Assembly (NCBI GenBank): GCA_963971405.1
Contig: OZ020489.1
Coordinates: 13,454,001-13,518,000 of the forward strand
DNA length: 64,000 nt
Direction: 5' to 3'
From: Psococerastis gibbosa
Lineage: Eukaryota; Arthropoda; Insecta; Psocodea; Psocidae
In this document: piece after piece, positions 22,733-34,100 of the stretch
How positions within the stretch are numbered: position 1 is the stretch's first letter
How the letters are laid out: every line of letters begins with the position of its first letter
Position numbers and translations under genes: made by a program
The notes under the pieces: generated by a model
Told to the model about the DNA's origin: nothing
Database searches by the model: none
The model's input: the letters and a program-made list of their open reading frames with translations, nothing else

Positions 22733-25700
22733 CTATTTAATGTAATACGCGAGGTTCATAACTGGGTTGTAGTCACTCGATGGAAATCGAAACTGCATAA
22801 GAATTACAGTGTAGGTCGTTATTGCTCCAACCATCTGTAATAAAATAGGGATTGCAATATATAACGTCCAAAAAACACACAGACTCATAAATTATCCATT
22901 CAACAGTTATTCAGTTATGGAGAAAGATGTTTCACATATTCTGTAAACCCATTGTGTAATAATTCTTTGTCTCGTACACAATGAAATTGCTATTAAATTG
23001 TCTTACTGTTGTCATCAACGTCCAGTCCATATTGAAGTAATCGCATGCTGTGATAGGATACGTGACGTGAAGAAGTTCTTGTGAAAAGATTCTAACCTGG
23101 AACAGGACATTAACATTAATTTTGATATAAGGATTTAAACTGCCTGTTCATATTGACTTTTCTATTTGAAAAGGAAACTGGATTTAGCTGTCTTCCTTCT
23201 TCTTCATCTTTGATAAGTATAAAACTATTTAAAAGTGGGCAGGTATTTGGCGATTTATGAACGTTACTTACATTGTATCCTTTTTCATTATTATTTATCT
23301 TTCCTTTCGTAGCTTATCCTTTTTACATTCCCTTATTTATAGTTCCGGTTCTAGATTGGTGATATTGCTTACAACAAATGTCGTCAGCTGTTTTCCTGAT
23401 AATCTGATCGGGATTTCCTGTACATATTAAACACAAAAAGCGCTTACATTTTTGGAAAAAGAAGGAGACGATATTTTGGTGTACACTAGTTCATGCACAT
23501 GTACATCAATAATAACAATACAAAGATAATATTTGTTTACCTCTTGGCGAACGCGATGGTCACTAGCCTGACTCCACGTAGAATGTAAAGCCACGCCTCC
23601 CTTCTTCATAATTTTACTCAATTTCGCGCAGAACGCAACTATAGCCACTAGTTTTACCATCTGCGAAGGGCACCAGGTCTTCAGCAATGTGACTCTAAAA
23701 GCTGGCAAGGAGTATGCTTGTTTGAACTGCAACTGGACTATGTTTAGGAATACGGAGTAGACAATTTCAGCGAAACTGAATACGACTGACACGAAAAGAA
23801 TGATTGTGAAATTGTTCTCAATCTTGGTTTTTAAATCAGATAGCAAAGTGAATTGCTGGTGTAGATTTCTTAATCTTTCGACCGTTAAAATTTGATGAAT
23901 TTTGTGCCTGAAAATGGAAGATCTTTTTCAATGTATTACAATTCTTATTTTGAAGGATTTTTTGGACACATGCATTCTTGTAACAGAATGACGATGTCGT
24001 CTTGAGAAGGATATAACCTAGACATGCTAGATTTATTTGCAAACCACTTGCCTAACTGCATACCTCAGTAATTAGGCAGCTTCTTAACTTGCTTAACTTT
24101 TTTTAAATCTTGACTTTATACCTACTTGATATCCAGTTTTCTAACTCGATCTACTCACTTATAAAATTGTGGGCAATCACCCCCAGCGCTTCCTGTCAGC
24201 AATCAGTGCTGAGACGGTGACATGTTAACTTAGATGGATGGCTCATCCATTTTTTTTTATTATGACTTGTACCCTAGATAGGTTTTTAATTTTTTTGAAT
24301 CAAAGCTGTAAAATGGGAGTAAACTATACGTATTTTATTTTAATTTCTAGTTTTCATTCTCCAATCTGCAATTTTCAATTTACCTACTAAAAAGGGGAAA
24401 AAATTGTATATATTTCTAATTACTCTTACAATTAACCCACTTTTAGAATTGGAGCAAATTGCCCCCTACATAAAACAGCTGTGCTCTCACCTCTTACTTT
24501 GACGGGCATTAGAACCTTGCAAATCTTCAATCAAATTATTAAATAGCATAATCAATAGTCCAAATAAGTTGATGCAAATCATTTCAGCCCAATAGACTGC
24601 ACTATACGTTAGCCCATACATGGCGGCCATGAAAATTCTGAGAGCCCAGGTATATGCATCGCCGATATTTACTCCAATCCAGAAAATTAGTGAGAACCAG
24701 AAAGCAACCAGCATCTGTGCTATTACTAAGATTAAACATTTCTGAAGTTGCCATTTAGTCAGTGGGTGTATCCGTATGAATGTTAATAGCTGAAACAGTA
24801 AATCCCAAACATGATCTAGACCAGGTGTTCCCAAACTGTGGTCCATAGACCACCGGTGGTCCTTAGACGTATTTCAGGTGGTAGCTATGAAATAAGAGTA
24901 TAAATCAGCTGAGATATTGGAAATTTGAAGTAAAATACAGTAAATCTTGGCTCTGAACTATAAAATGCCACCGATACCAGTCCTAAACATTTAATCAAAT
25001 ATTAGCATGTAATTGCTGTAGGCACAAATCATCCTAGAATTTGACGATTTTCCTGTCGCAGCTATGGTGGTCCACGGAAAATCATAAAATAATCTAGTGG
25101 TCCACGGACAAAAAAAAGTTGGGAACCCGTGGCCGTTAAGTAAGTAAAAAAAAGTAAGAAAGAAATGTATTTCCTTCAAAAAAAGTCTTACAAAATATAT
25201 AAGTAAGTAAGTATATGAATTTCTGCCATGGCTTCTTCGATCAATCATAGCACGCTTCGGGTACTTCCCAACATTAACCCATGGCGTGCTCTTATTGGTC
25301 GAAAGAAGATGTGTTGGTCTAATAAGAAATATAAAAAATCCTTGGTGGGAGTGAATGTCTTAACTCTCCTATATAAAATTGTACAGTCTATGCGAAGGGC
25401 GGATTCTTGAATACGACCCATAGAGTTCTCCATATTATATTCACCTCATTTCCCAAAAACGTTCACTATAAAAGGTCGAATCGACTTCCCTGTAACACTT
25501 ACCGGTTATAATAACTAAAATCGAAAAAATATGATACGAAACATTCAATATCCTCAACAATAAACATTTTTTTGTTCTAACCAAAATTATGGGTTTTAGA
25601 AAAATTTTCCAATTTCTGTAAAAATACTTGGTTGGACCTGAATGTCCTAGTTTGACCACGTGCCCTCTGAACAGACTTGAGGTTACTAATGAATGTAAAT

Positions 25701-26049
25701 ATTACCTTGATGTGTAGTATTATAGAAGTATACTTACTTGGTTAGCAATATTTCGTACTTGTTCTACTGGCGCAATGACTGAGAAATATCCGACAAGTGT
25801 GTAGACTGCCATTAGGACATTACGAATATATCCAAGAGCAAGGTAGGGGTCAAATGGATGCTGAGGGGCGAGTAGCCAGAAGAAGGACACCATACAGGCC
25901 GCCCATGCTACGAACAGTAATATTCGACTAACCCACTTCAGCGTTTCAAACACCTCGATTTGTCCGTGTTTGTTGACTCTGAGGATAGTAGAAATATATA
26001 TAAATAGTGTCATAGTGAGTGTTACGATCACTTTGGTCGTAACATTCAA
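22733..26049 (-). CDS. Gustatory receptor gene Gr-f (7tm_7), complete, five exons
   Basis: A complete receptor of 389 aa. The exons are 26049-25738 (312 bp, MNVTTKVIVTLTMTLF), 24789-24491 (299 bp), 23907-23541 (367 bp), 23096-23007 (90 bp) and 22834-22733 (102 bp, stop). Exon 2 must use the GTGAGA donor at 24490, not the nearer GTAAGA, to keep frame (AG|G). Exon 3 carries LTVERLRNLHQQFTLLSDL and the CAKLSKIMKKGG segment. Exon 4 is FNMDWTLMTT. Exon 5 reads MVGAITTYTVILMQF, a textbook TY-x5-QF motif. The extra intron in the N-terminal half separates it from the Gr-c/d/e group. A deleted mariner ends 24 bp upstream of the ATG. Confidence 0.88.
24822..25132. mobile_element. hAT-like MITE in Gr-f intron 1
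   Basis: The termini CAGGTGTTCCCAAACTGTGG and (complement of the right end) CACGGGTTCCCAACTTTTTT form an imperfect inverted repeat. Both continue into TGGTCCAYRGACC motifs. The pattern resembles hAT termini, but no 8-bp target duplication is visible, so the assignment is tentative. It lies only about 30 bp upstream of the exon 2 acceptor. Confidence 0.55.
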
Positions 26050-26072
26050 ATAAAATCATAAGGATTGAAATA

Positions 26073-26971
26073 CATGGTCTGTAAATAAAGTAATTAGACG
26101 AAATTTTTTAACTTTTTACAGTGACATATATTTAGATTTCAATTCGATATCCCTCGAAGTAGTTCCTTTGTGTGTTGATACAGCACTGGAGGCGGCTTTT
26201 CTACTCTTCAAAGCAGTGCTGGAATTCCCGGATGGCCTCCAGTTTGCTGGTTACGGCGGATTAAATGTTTTGAGTAGTACCAAAATGGCGTCCTTTGAGC
26301 TCATTTTTTATCCTGGGGAACAGGAAGAAGTCACAGGGACTCACATCGGGTGGATATGGTGTTTGAGGAGTTTATACTGGTCAGATATTCATTGATTGAC
26401 ATCGCTGTGTGACATGGCGCATTGGCATGATGCAGCACCCAATTGTTCTTGATGTTTGGTAGCGCTCGCATGACCCTTTTTCGAAGTTTAACAGTTGTGT
26501 GGTTTAAATTTAATTTATCTGCGATCATTCTGATTGTCGAACGTCGATAGAAACGCACAAGGGCCCGCACTTTGTCAATGTTTTCATCCAACTTTGTAGT
26601 TGAATGTCTTCCGCTGCGGGATTCGCCTTCAAACATCTCCCGACCCTCTGAAAATGCCTTAAACCATCGATAAACCTGTGCCCTTGATAAAGAAGTATTC
26701 CCATAAGCCTGTTGAATTTTTGCAAAATTTTCACTCGCGCTATACCGAAGTTTCACACAAAGCTAAATTCTGCCCGCTCATTTTCGTGACACACTCTTAA
26801 AACAGGTTTTTCTAAAGTACACACAAAATTTGATGTAGTAACGCCACGAACTCCAAACTTGCACTGAATGCTCATTACACCTTGATCTTGAATGCCTGAA
26901 ATTTTCAAAACGCACGTTTAATCCTGTCATGAGCTATAGCATCAGTCTCATTACTTTATTTACAGACCTCG
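26073..26971 (-). mobile_element. Internally deleted mariner transposon
   Basis: About 27-bp inverted termini (left CATGGTCTGTAAATAAAGTAAT; right complement CGAGGTCTGTAAATAAAGTAAT) are flanked by TA on both sides. The minus strand encodes a mariner transposase N-terminus with paired HTH segments (SLSRAQVYRWFKAFSEGR, SGRHSTTKLDENIDKVRAL, RMIADKLNLNHTTV). It jumps directly to the later catalytic region (WVLHHANAPCHTAMSINEYL), having lost the middle including the first Asp. The second catalytic Asp of HHDNAP is Ala here. The 899-bp length, against about 1.3 kb for full elements, fits an internal deletion; the copy cannot be active. Confidence 0.92.
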
Positions 26972-28106
26972 TATAGAGTGAAGAGTGAACCTTAGAACGA
27001 CCCTGGGTCCAGGGTCGTTACTCTTAACTTATCGTATCGTGTGTCTTGTATTTGTACCCTGTTCTCATTTTGTTATTTGTTGTTATACCTTGAGTCCTAC
27101 AACCGTCAACACGCATAATAATTTTAGTACTAGAACCGCCCCAATTAGGCCAGGCTGCCACAGTCTTCCACTGTGAGTGTGGTGATACTGAAGAGTGCCG
27201 TGGTCAAGAACGTACTTGCCAGAGTTCTATATTGTAAAAGAGATGGGACATTTGAGTGCGCCAAAAATATTTGTTGAACTCTGGTGCTTTTTTTAATGGC
27301 TGGCCATAGGAGACGTGGGATCCATTGGCCCCAAGGTTGAAAAAATACTTTTGGCTGTGACCAAAAGTCCTCTGTTGAAAAGTAGACTACGCATCCAAAT
27401 ATCTATAATTGTCAATTTAACTAAGAATAGGCCTACCCTGGACGCTGATTTTACATTTACCGGAATGGAGTTACCAACTGGGGGCGCGTCCCATAAAGAA
27501 AAACTTTTACGATGGTTAACATTTCGAGTACCATTTTAGCGGGGACTCACTGCTGTATCACTGCAATTTTTGCTGTGGAAAATTTGTCATCATGATATTC
27601 AATAAAGTATATCAAAATGACGAGTACACACTCGGAGTTAATTTTGATGATTGGTCACTAGTCAGTGATTTGATTGGTCTGATGAAAATTATAGGCGAAT
27701 ATGACATTGGCTTGACTACATAATAATTGTGGGCCCACTGGCAATTGGTTTGATGACACTTGGTGGCAACGCCAACATTAACATCCCCTTGATTAAAATC
27801 GTAGAAGCAGCTTTGGAGGCTCCCACTGCCGTAGGTAAAGAGGATAGTGGAATCCAAAAAAAACGTGGCGGTAGCTCAAGTCTCAACACGGGTACTAACC
27901 TAGAGAGGCGACTGAAGAGGTAAATCGGATACATTCATTAAATTGTTTGTATGCGATTAACCTTTTTATTTAATAGAACAAAAATGCTACAAAACCTGAT
28001 CGGTTTCGACCTCGAAAATTAATACAAATTAAGAAATGTGCAATTATTGTAACTTTTTGTTTTTTACTTTCGAACTTGTTCTATATATAGCTTTTCATTG
28101 TTGCAG
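26972..28106. other. Unassigned region between mariner and Graf exons
   Basis: Two plus-strand frames (27315-27539 and 27729-27923, the latter with GPLAIGLMTLGGNANINIPL) are open but match nothing I recognise and lack splice or neighbour support. 27900-27970 is a tail copy of the SINE-like repeat S1 (GGATACATTCATTAAATTG). No upstream Graf exon was recognised. Confidence 0.4.
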
Positions 28107-31100
28107 GTTCCTCCGCCCAAGTACAATGCACAAAACAGACACGCTTTTACCGGCAGTGGACCTGTCTCGCCTTCAGGTACGCCACAACTGCGAGCTCCTC
28201 CCAGACATCAGTTTCCTCAACAGCAACACCCTGTCACTCATGTAAGTATAAATGTTTATTTTCTCTAATATTGACTGTTCGTCGAAGCAAAATGATGTAA
28301 TCTTTTTTGGATTTATTTTTGGCATATGGTATGCACTTGCTGAGTGTTAATAAAACTTGTTTCTCAATACTCTTTTCTATATCGATGGGATGGGATATTT
28401 ATTAAATTAGCCTTCTTCAAATTGACTCGTGCATTCTTTGCTTACAAATTATTATGAAATCTGTCTTAAAATATACGTTTTGGCGTGTGCACTTTTGGCC
28501 TATTATGTCCCTTCTGAGTGTTATTACAACGTGTGTCTCAATACTTCTTTGCTTAACAATGGGCTGGGATCTTTATTAAATTATCTTTCTTCAAATTGAC
28601 TAGAGCATTCTTTGCTTACAAAATATTATGGAATCTGCCTTGAAATATACCTACGTTTTGGCGTGTTCACTTTTGGCCTATTGTGTCCCTTCTGAGTGTT
28701 ATTACAACGTGTGTCTCAATACTTCTTTGCTTATCGATGGGCTGGGATCTTTATTAAAATAACGTTCTTCTTTTTTATCATGTGTATTTTCCAGGCTGTT
28801 GCTAAGACGTTTTACAATGATGGACCAACTGCAATCAATATGGGAGGTGGCATGGCTAATGCGCAAAATTCTGCAAGAGACTATTTACAGCGCTTGGAAC
28901 CAGCTGGAAATGGTGAGTTTTTGTTTTTAATAAAGCTTAAATTTATACTGAAGCCTATGTATAACATCAATGAAATTGTATTGTATTTGTACAATATATA
29001 TCACATTACCTGCCCTAATTTAGACAATCTTGCGCCATATTAAGCCACTATATTGTTATTTGTTGCTTCTCCGAAATTCTTTTTGCCAATATTTGTTTTC
29101 TTCTTTTCTTTTCATATTTTTTTTTATAAACTAGAACACTAATCAAAACCTATATGCCAATTTCCATTTGTCACAAGTATTCGTTTAAAAGTGACTATGG
29201 TCAATGATACAATTGCTATACTATCAATATTTTTGTGAAGTTTAATTTCACACACAATAATACCTTACTGGTGTAGTGTTATTAAAAATTTAGGCAATGA
29301 ATGTTGTTAAGCTCTATTTCACTTAACTTATTATACGGACGGTCACTGACCAAAGTTTAAATCTTCCTTCATTTTTTAAGACTTGAAGACTATTAATGTA
29401 AATAGTTTAATAATAGTATATATAGTTTATTCGTAAAAAGAAACAAAAACTTTTGCTTCATGAGCAAAGGTGACTCTGTGCTTCGGTAGTGATATGATAA
29501 GACGTATAAGCGCATATGCTTTTATTTATACCCTTTCGGGCTTCAAATTCATTTGTTTCCAGCTTTATCTGTTAGGCCAATGCTTTTTCTGTCTGATTCC
29601 CCTGGTAATAACGAGTACTGCAGTTTGGGGTAAATCAAAGTGCTTTATGTTTTGCACAGACTTTGATGCATCATTACTAGTGTTGTCCGTAAATTAGTGT
29701 ATCCAATGTTTTCCCACATAGTAAGCAAATATATTGCAAAACTAATTATTGGCTATGCAAGCTTGGTCTTTTTCTTCTTCTTGATCTAATTTTCAACGTT
29801 CCGATGGATGAATTTTTGACAAAACTGTGTAAATATCTTTATACTCGCGTAGCTAAGACTCAATAAGATCTGTTGTGGTACGGGCGATTTGAGAGCGGTC
29901 GTTGTCGATATGCAAACGAACCACCTTTGTAAAAGTATTGTCCACCGATAGACTTAGAGACTTTGATACATGAAACGCCGATCCTCAACAAAAGATCCGT
30001 AACTTTCGTCACTGTCTCCTCCGAATCTGATCGTCACCCGACGCTGGTCTTGATAGATACGTTCGCTTTGCATGCTGTTTTTGCGTCCATATACTTTTTC
30101 ATACTATGTATGCATCAATCAACTGGCGATGGATTTCAGTAGGGGTTTTCCCCTAAATCTAATCGCAGAATGTGATTCATCCTTGGCAAGAACGTCGATT
30201 TTCTCTTCCATCGTTAACGGCTTCTGTGCCCCTTAAGTGAGTGTCCCACGGTGATGCCCATCGCCCAGAATTGTGGTGGGAGAACCAAGGAACTCACTAT
30301 GTTGATTCCATGAGAGCAAAGCATGTTTCAAACTGCGGCAAACTTGGTAGTGTGCACAGCGTTGGCAGGGGGACATGGTGGGACATGATAACGCGCTGAG
30401 ACTAAACCAGTCAGTCTACATGCGTGTCGAGTCCTGGTCACCTCCAATTTCATCGTGTGACTTTACCATGTTCCCCAAGTGGTTCGGAATCCACAATAAT
30501 CAGGATGTCCACCCTGTCAGTCAACTCCCCTTCCCCCGAGGTGCAGGAGTCTGCCCTTAGGGTGCCTCAAGTTAACAAACAGACTCACTCCCCCTGCCAG
30601 GCTGACAGGGTTGCTTCAAAGTAGAAATGCTGAATGCAGGCGTCGGAAACAACAACAACAACAACAGCAACAGAGGGCTGTTTTCAGATTTAAGGTTTCT
30701 AGTTCGTCTTGTCCCTTTCTGGGGCTCGTTCGAGACATTTATTTTACGGACAACCCTAGTATAGTTTTGTATAACCCTTGTAAACTACAATAGTGTCGTA
30801 ATATTAGCGTTATCAGAAGACATTCCGAGTCAACGAGACATTGATAGTCCCTGGAGGGCCTGTCCTTCTGTAGTAATCGGTGCTTACGTGCGTTATCATG
30901 TGTGTTTTATTCAGATCGTCCGAGTTACTGGAGGGAAAGCTTCCACAGTGCGCCCGGGTCAGTGGCTGCGGCGGTCGCCGCCTTTTCCGACGGTAACCTT
31001 GTAACCTTAAACTCGCATCATATGCCTTTCCCGAAAAGACTGGGCCGTCCTCCCGGTAAACGACCTACCTAGTGCATGATGCATGGCTATCCGCATGAAC

Positions 31101-34100
31101 TTCATAAATCTATATGGACTATTTTATGTTTTAATGTTACTTACTGTGTGTCACTCTAGTTTTCATGTAGGCAACGTTGTTAATGCTCGGAGAAAATGGC
31201 GGATCCAGAAGTTGATTGTGGGGGGGGGGGGGGTCACGGGCCTCAGGGCCGGCCCTACCTGTGGAGTGAATGGAGCGACCGCTCCAGGCCACGCGCGGGG
31301 GGGGGGGGAGGGCCTTGCGCCTGGCTCAATAAGCACTGGATAAAATCAATTTTTTTGAAAAATAATAACTAATTTTATTATTAACATTGCTGTTTAATTT
31401 AATTTGTAATTGTTTTAAAAGATATATCTAAATAATATTTAATATTATAAAAAAGGGAGGGGCTCGCGCAGAATCTCGCTCCTAGCCTCGCGAACCCACG
31501 GGCCGGCCCTGACGGGCCTGTGGGCCTCCCTGTATGATTTTGTTCGCGTTTTGTATGCAACTTCGGTGGCAAGGTGGTAGCGTGCTTGTACTTGAGCGAG
31601 TATCTACACACCTTGCGGTCGGAGACGTGTCGTAACTCGACACAAGTACCTATTCGGTCACTTAGTGAGGCGATTGATGAGGTTAATCGGATGCATTCAT
31701 TAAATTGTTTGAATGCGATTTAACCTTTTTAAAAGAGACAAAAGAGACTTCCTGCAGTTTCTGTGTCTATTCAAATATTCCCTTAAATTAGGTTTTTATT
31801 TTATTTTTATTTTATTTATTTACTTATTTATTTATTTAAATACACGAAGAATTAAGCCTGGCTGATGATTTCCGTAGCATAAAGACGAAGCGCTGAAGCT
31901 ATAGCACGAGGGGTATAACTTTTGCAAATTATATAAAAAAATCGGAACAAAATAAAAACATCTTGTAATACTTTCTTTTTTAGAGTTTGTTGTAGCCTAA
32001 CAAATTCGGTCTCATTTCTTTTTAGACCACCTGTGCTATTTCCTTTGACATTTCCCCATAAGTTCCGCCGCTATCTGCCTTACTAAACTTATGGTTTGAC
32101 GCCATCTAACTATTTTTTAACCTTTGGTACATCCATTGTGCATTAAGAACGGAGCCTACGTATTAGTGTTATTTAATTATTAGGTATGAATATTGAGTAT
32201 TTATTTTGTTGTTATAGAAATCTATGGAGTATGCAGTCCTTCATCATGTTAATTTTGTTCTAATCTTTTCCTTTTTGAAATCTAAGCACCGATTGTATTA
32301 TTATTTCCTAGAACGGAAGCATGTCATTTTCTGCACGATGCGTTACGTAGGAATACATTGTCATCTTATTGGATTTTGTTTGGAAGTACCGAAAGAATTC
32401 ACATTAAGAGTGTACAGCCCGAGGAAATTGGCAGCCCGAAATTTAATAATTTTTATTTGTTATTTAGTTAACATAGCATGTTATTAAAGATTGGGCTCAT
32501 CAATTATCATCATATTATGAGATATATTTTTAATTTTCGAAATTGTAGTTTTTTCATAAATATTTTATTTTATAAACAATAAATTTCCACATATAATCGA
32601 TTTTATGAAAAAACTTCAATTTCGAAAACTAAAAATACCTTATTATATGATGCATGAAGTAGTCTTCTACAACTTTGATGAGCCAAATCTTTAAGAACAA
32701 GCTTCGTTAATTAAATAAAAAATGAAAAGTTTTAAATTTCGGGCTGCCACTTTCCTACGGGCTGAACACTCTTAACGCGATTTTGAGAATATGCCGTTTC
32801 ATAAAATAAGCCTTTTTTAAAACTAGCAAATCATCAAAATTTTTCATGTTTTAATAATATTACCTGAGGCCAAATGTTTTCACACTTTCATTTCCGTGTA
32901 AGGTAAGGTATCTTTTGTTCACCTGTAAATAATTTGTAACAAATTTTTCTAAATGTTTAACTTGTGTTCTAACTTTACAGAATAATCGGGTATTGGATCA
33001 CTATTGCTAATGTTATTAAAATAAGGTACAATACGGGCGTGCTCATTAATGATTTATTGAAAACCTATATTTTAATAATTTTTATTGATGCCTTTATTTT
33101 TCCTTTAAACCTGTATTTTTAAACCAGGTCAGGGAGAGTGTTAATCCGATATGGCCTAATATTTAAATTAGTGACAAGTATGAGTATTAATTCATTATCA
33201 AAAGAGTATTTAAGATATTTCTCTTGACTAGTTTTATTAATTTAAAATTAAGTAGTTACAATTGATCAGTGCTGAGCCGTAAACTAAGTATTACACAACC
33301 TTTTATTTTGATGGCAGTTTTTGGATATAGACCCTGTATAGGTAGTTCAAGTTCAAGAAAACGTAACTAGTCCTTCTTTCCACAAATGTGGTCTTTAATT
33401 TCATGCATAAAATCTTAGTGGGGGTACAATATTGTATATTATAATTAGGGGGGTATTCCACATACGTAAAACGTCAACGAAAAATTGAAAAATGACGTCA
33501 AAATGACGTAAATTGACGTGGTAGCAGAATTTTTAGTATGTCTTTAATGTCTGCTAAAACGTCATTTTTCAATTTTTCGTTGACGTTGTACGTATATGGA
33601 ATACCCCCCTTAATAATATGCCTTTTTCGGTTTATACTGTATAAACTTCTTGCAGAGCTATTAATCAATGGCCTAATGTGTAATAAGTCTTCAGTTTTCA
33701 AATGAAGAGTTATCAAACTCGTTTGTTTTTCTTCTGACTCTTTCCATTTTCTCGTCTTCTGGCTTTCCAATCACTTCACAAACTTCATTAGCTTAGAACA
33801 ATGGAAAGTATCGTAATATACATTTCAATGAGGGAAAGAAAATAACTGAGCACTTCTACTTGGAGTTCTATATAGAAGGGGTGGGAAATACGCTTCCCAT
33901 CTGTCCTATGGCGGGGTTTCCACATACGTCAATGGTCAATGGTAAATGTGGTATTGACGTTTTAGCAGACATTAAAGACATACTAAAAATGTCTGCTACC
34001 ACGTCAAAACCATATTTACCATTGACCATTGACGTATGTGGAAACCCCGTCTATATGGAATCTACTCCTACTGTTTATCCGGCACCATCTTAATTTATTA

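Noticed and set aside
24491..24498. Nearer donor GTAAGA for Gr-f exon 2
   Set aside because: It leaves phase 1 and exon 3 would hit a stop; the GTGAGA donor seven bases on gives the in-frame join SNARQSKR-HKIHQILTVE.
27315..27934. Plus- and minus-strand frames around 27.3-27.9 kb as possible Graf exons
   Set aside because: None resembles the BAR, PH or RhoGAP domains, and the 3' part is an S1 repeat fragment.
31083..31343. Plus-strand frame with a signal-like start
   Set aside because: The C-terminal half is translated poly(G) repeat sequence (Gly runs), with no splice or homolog support.
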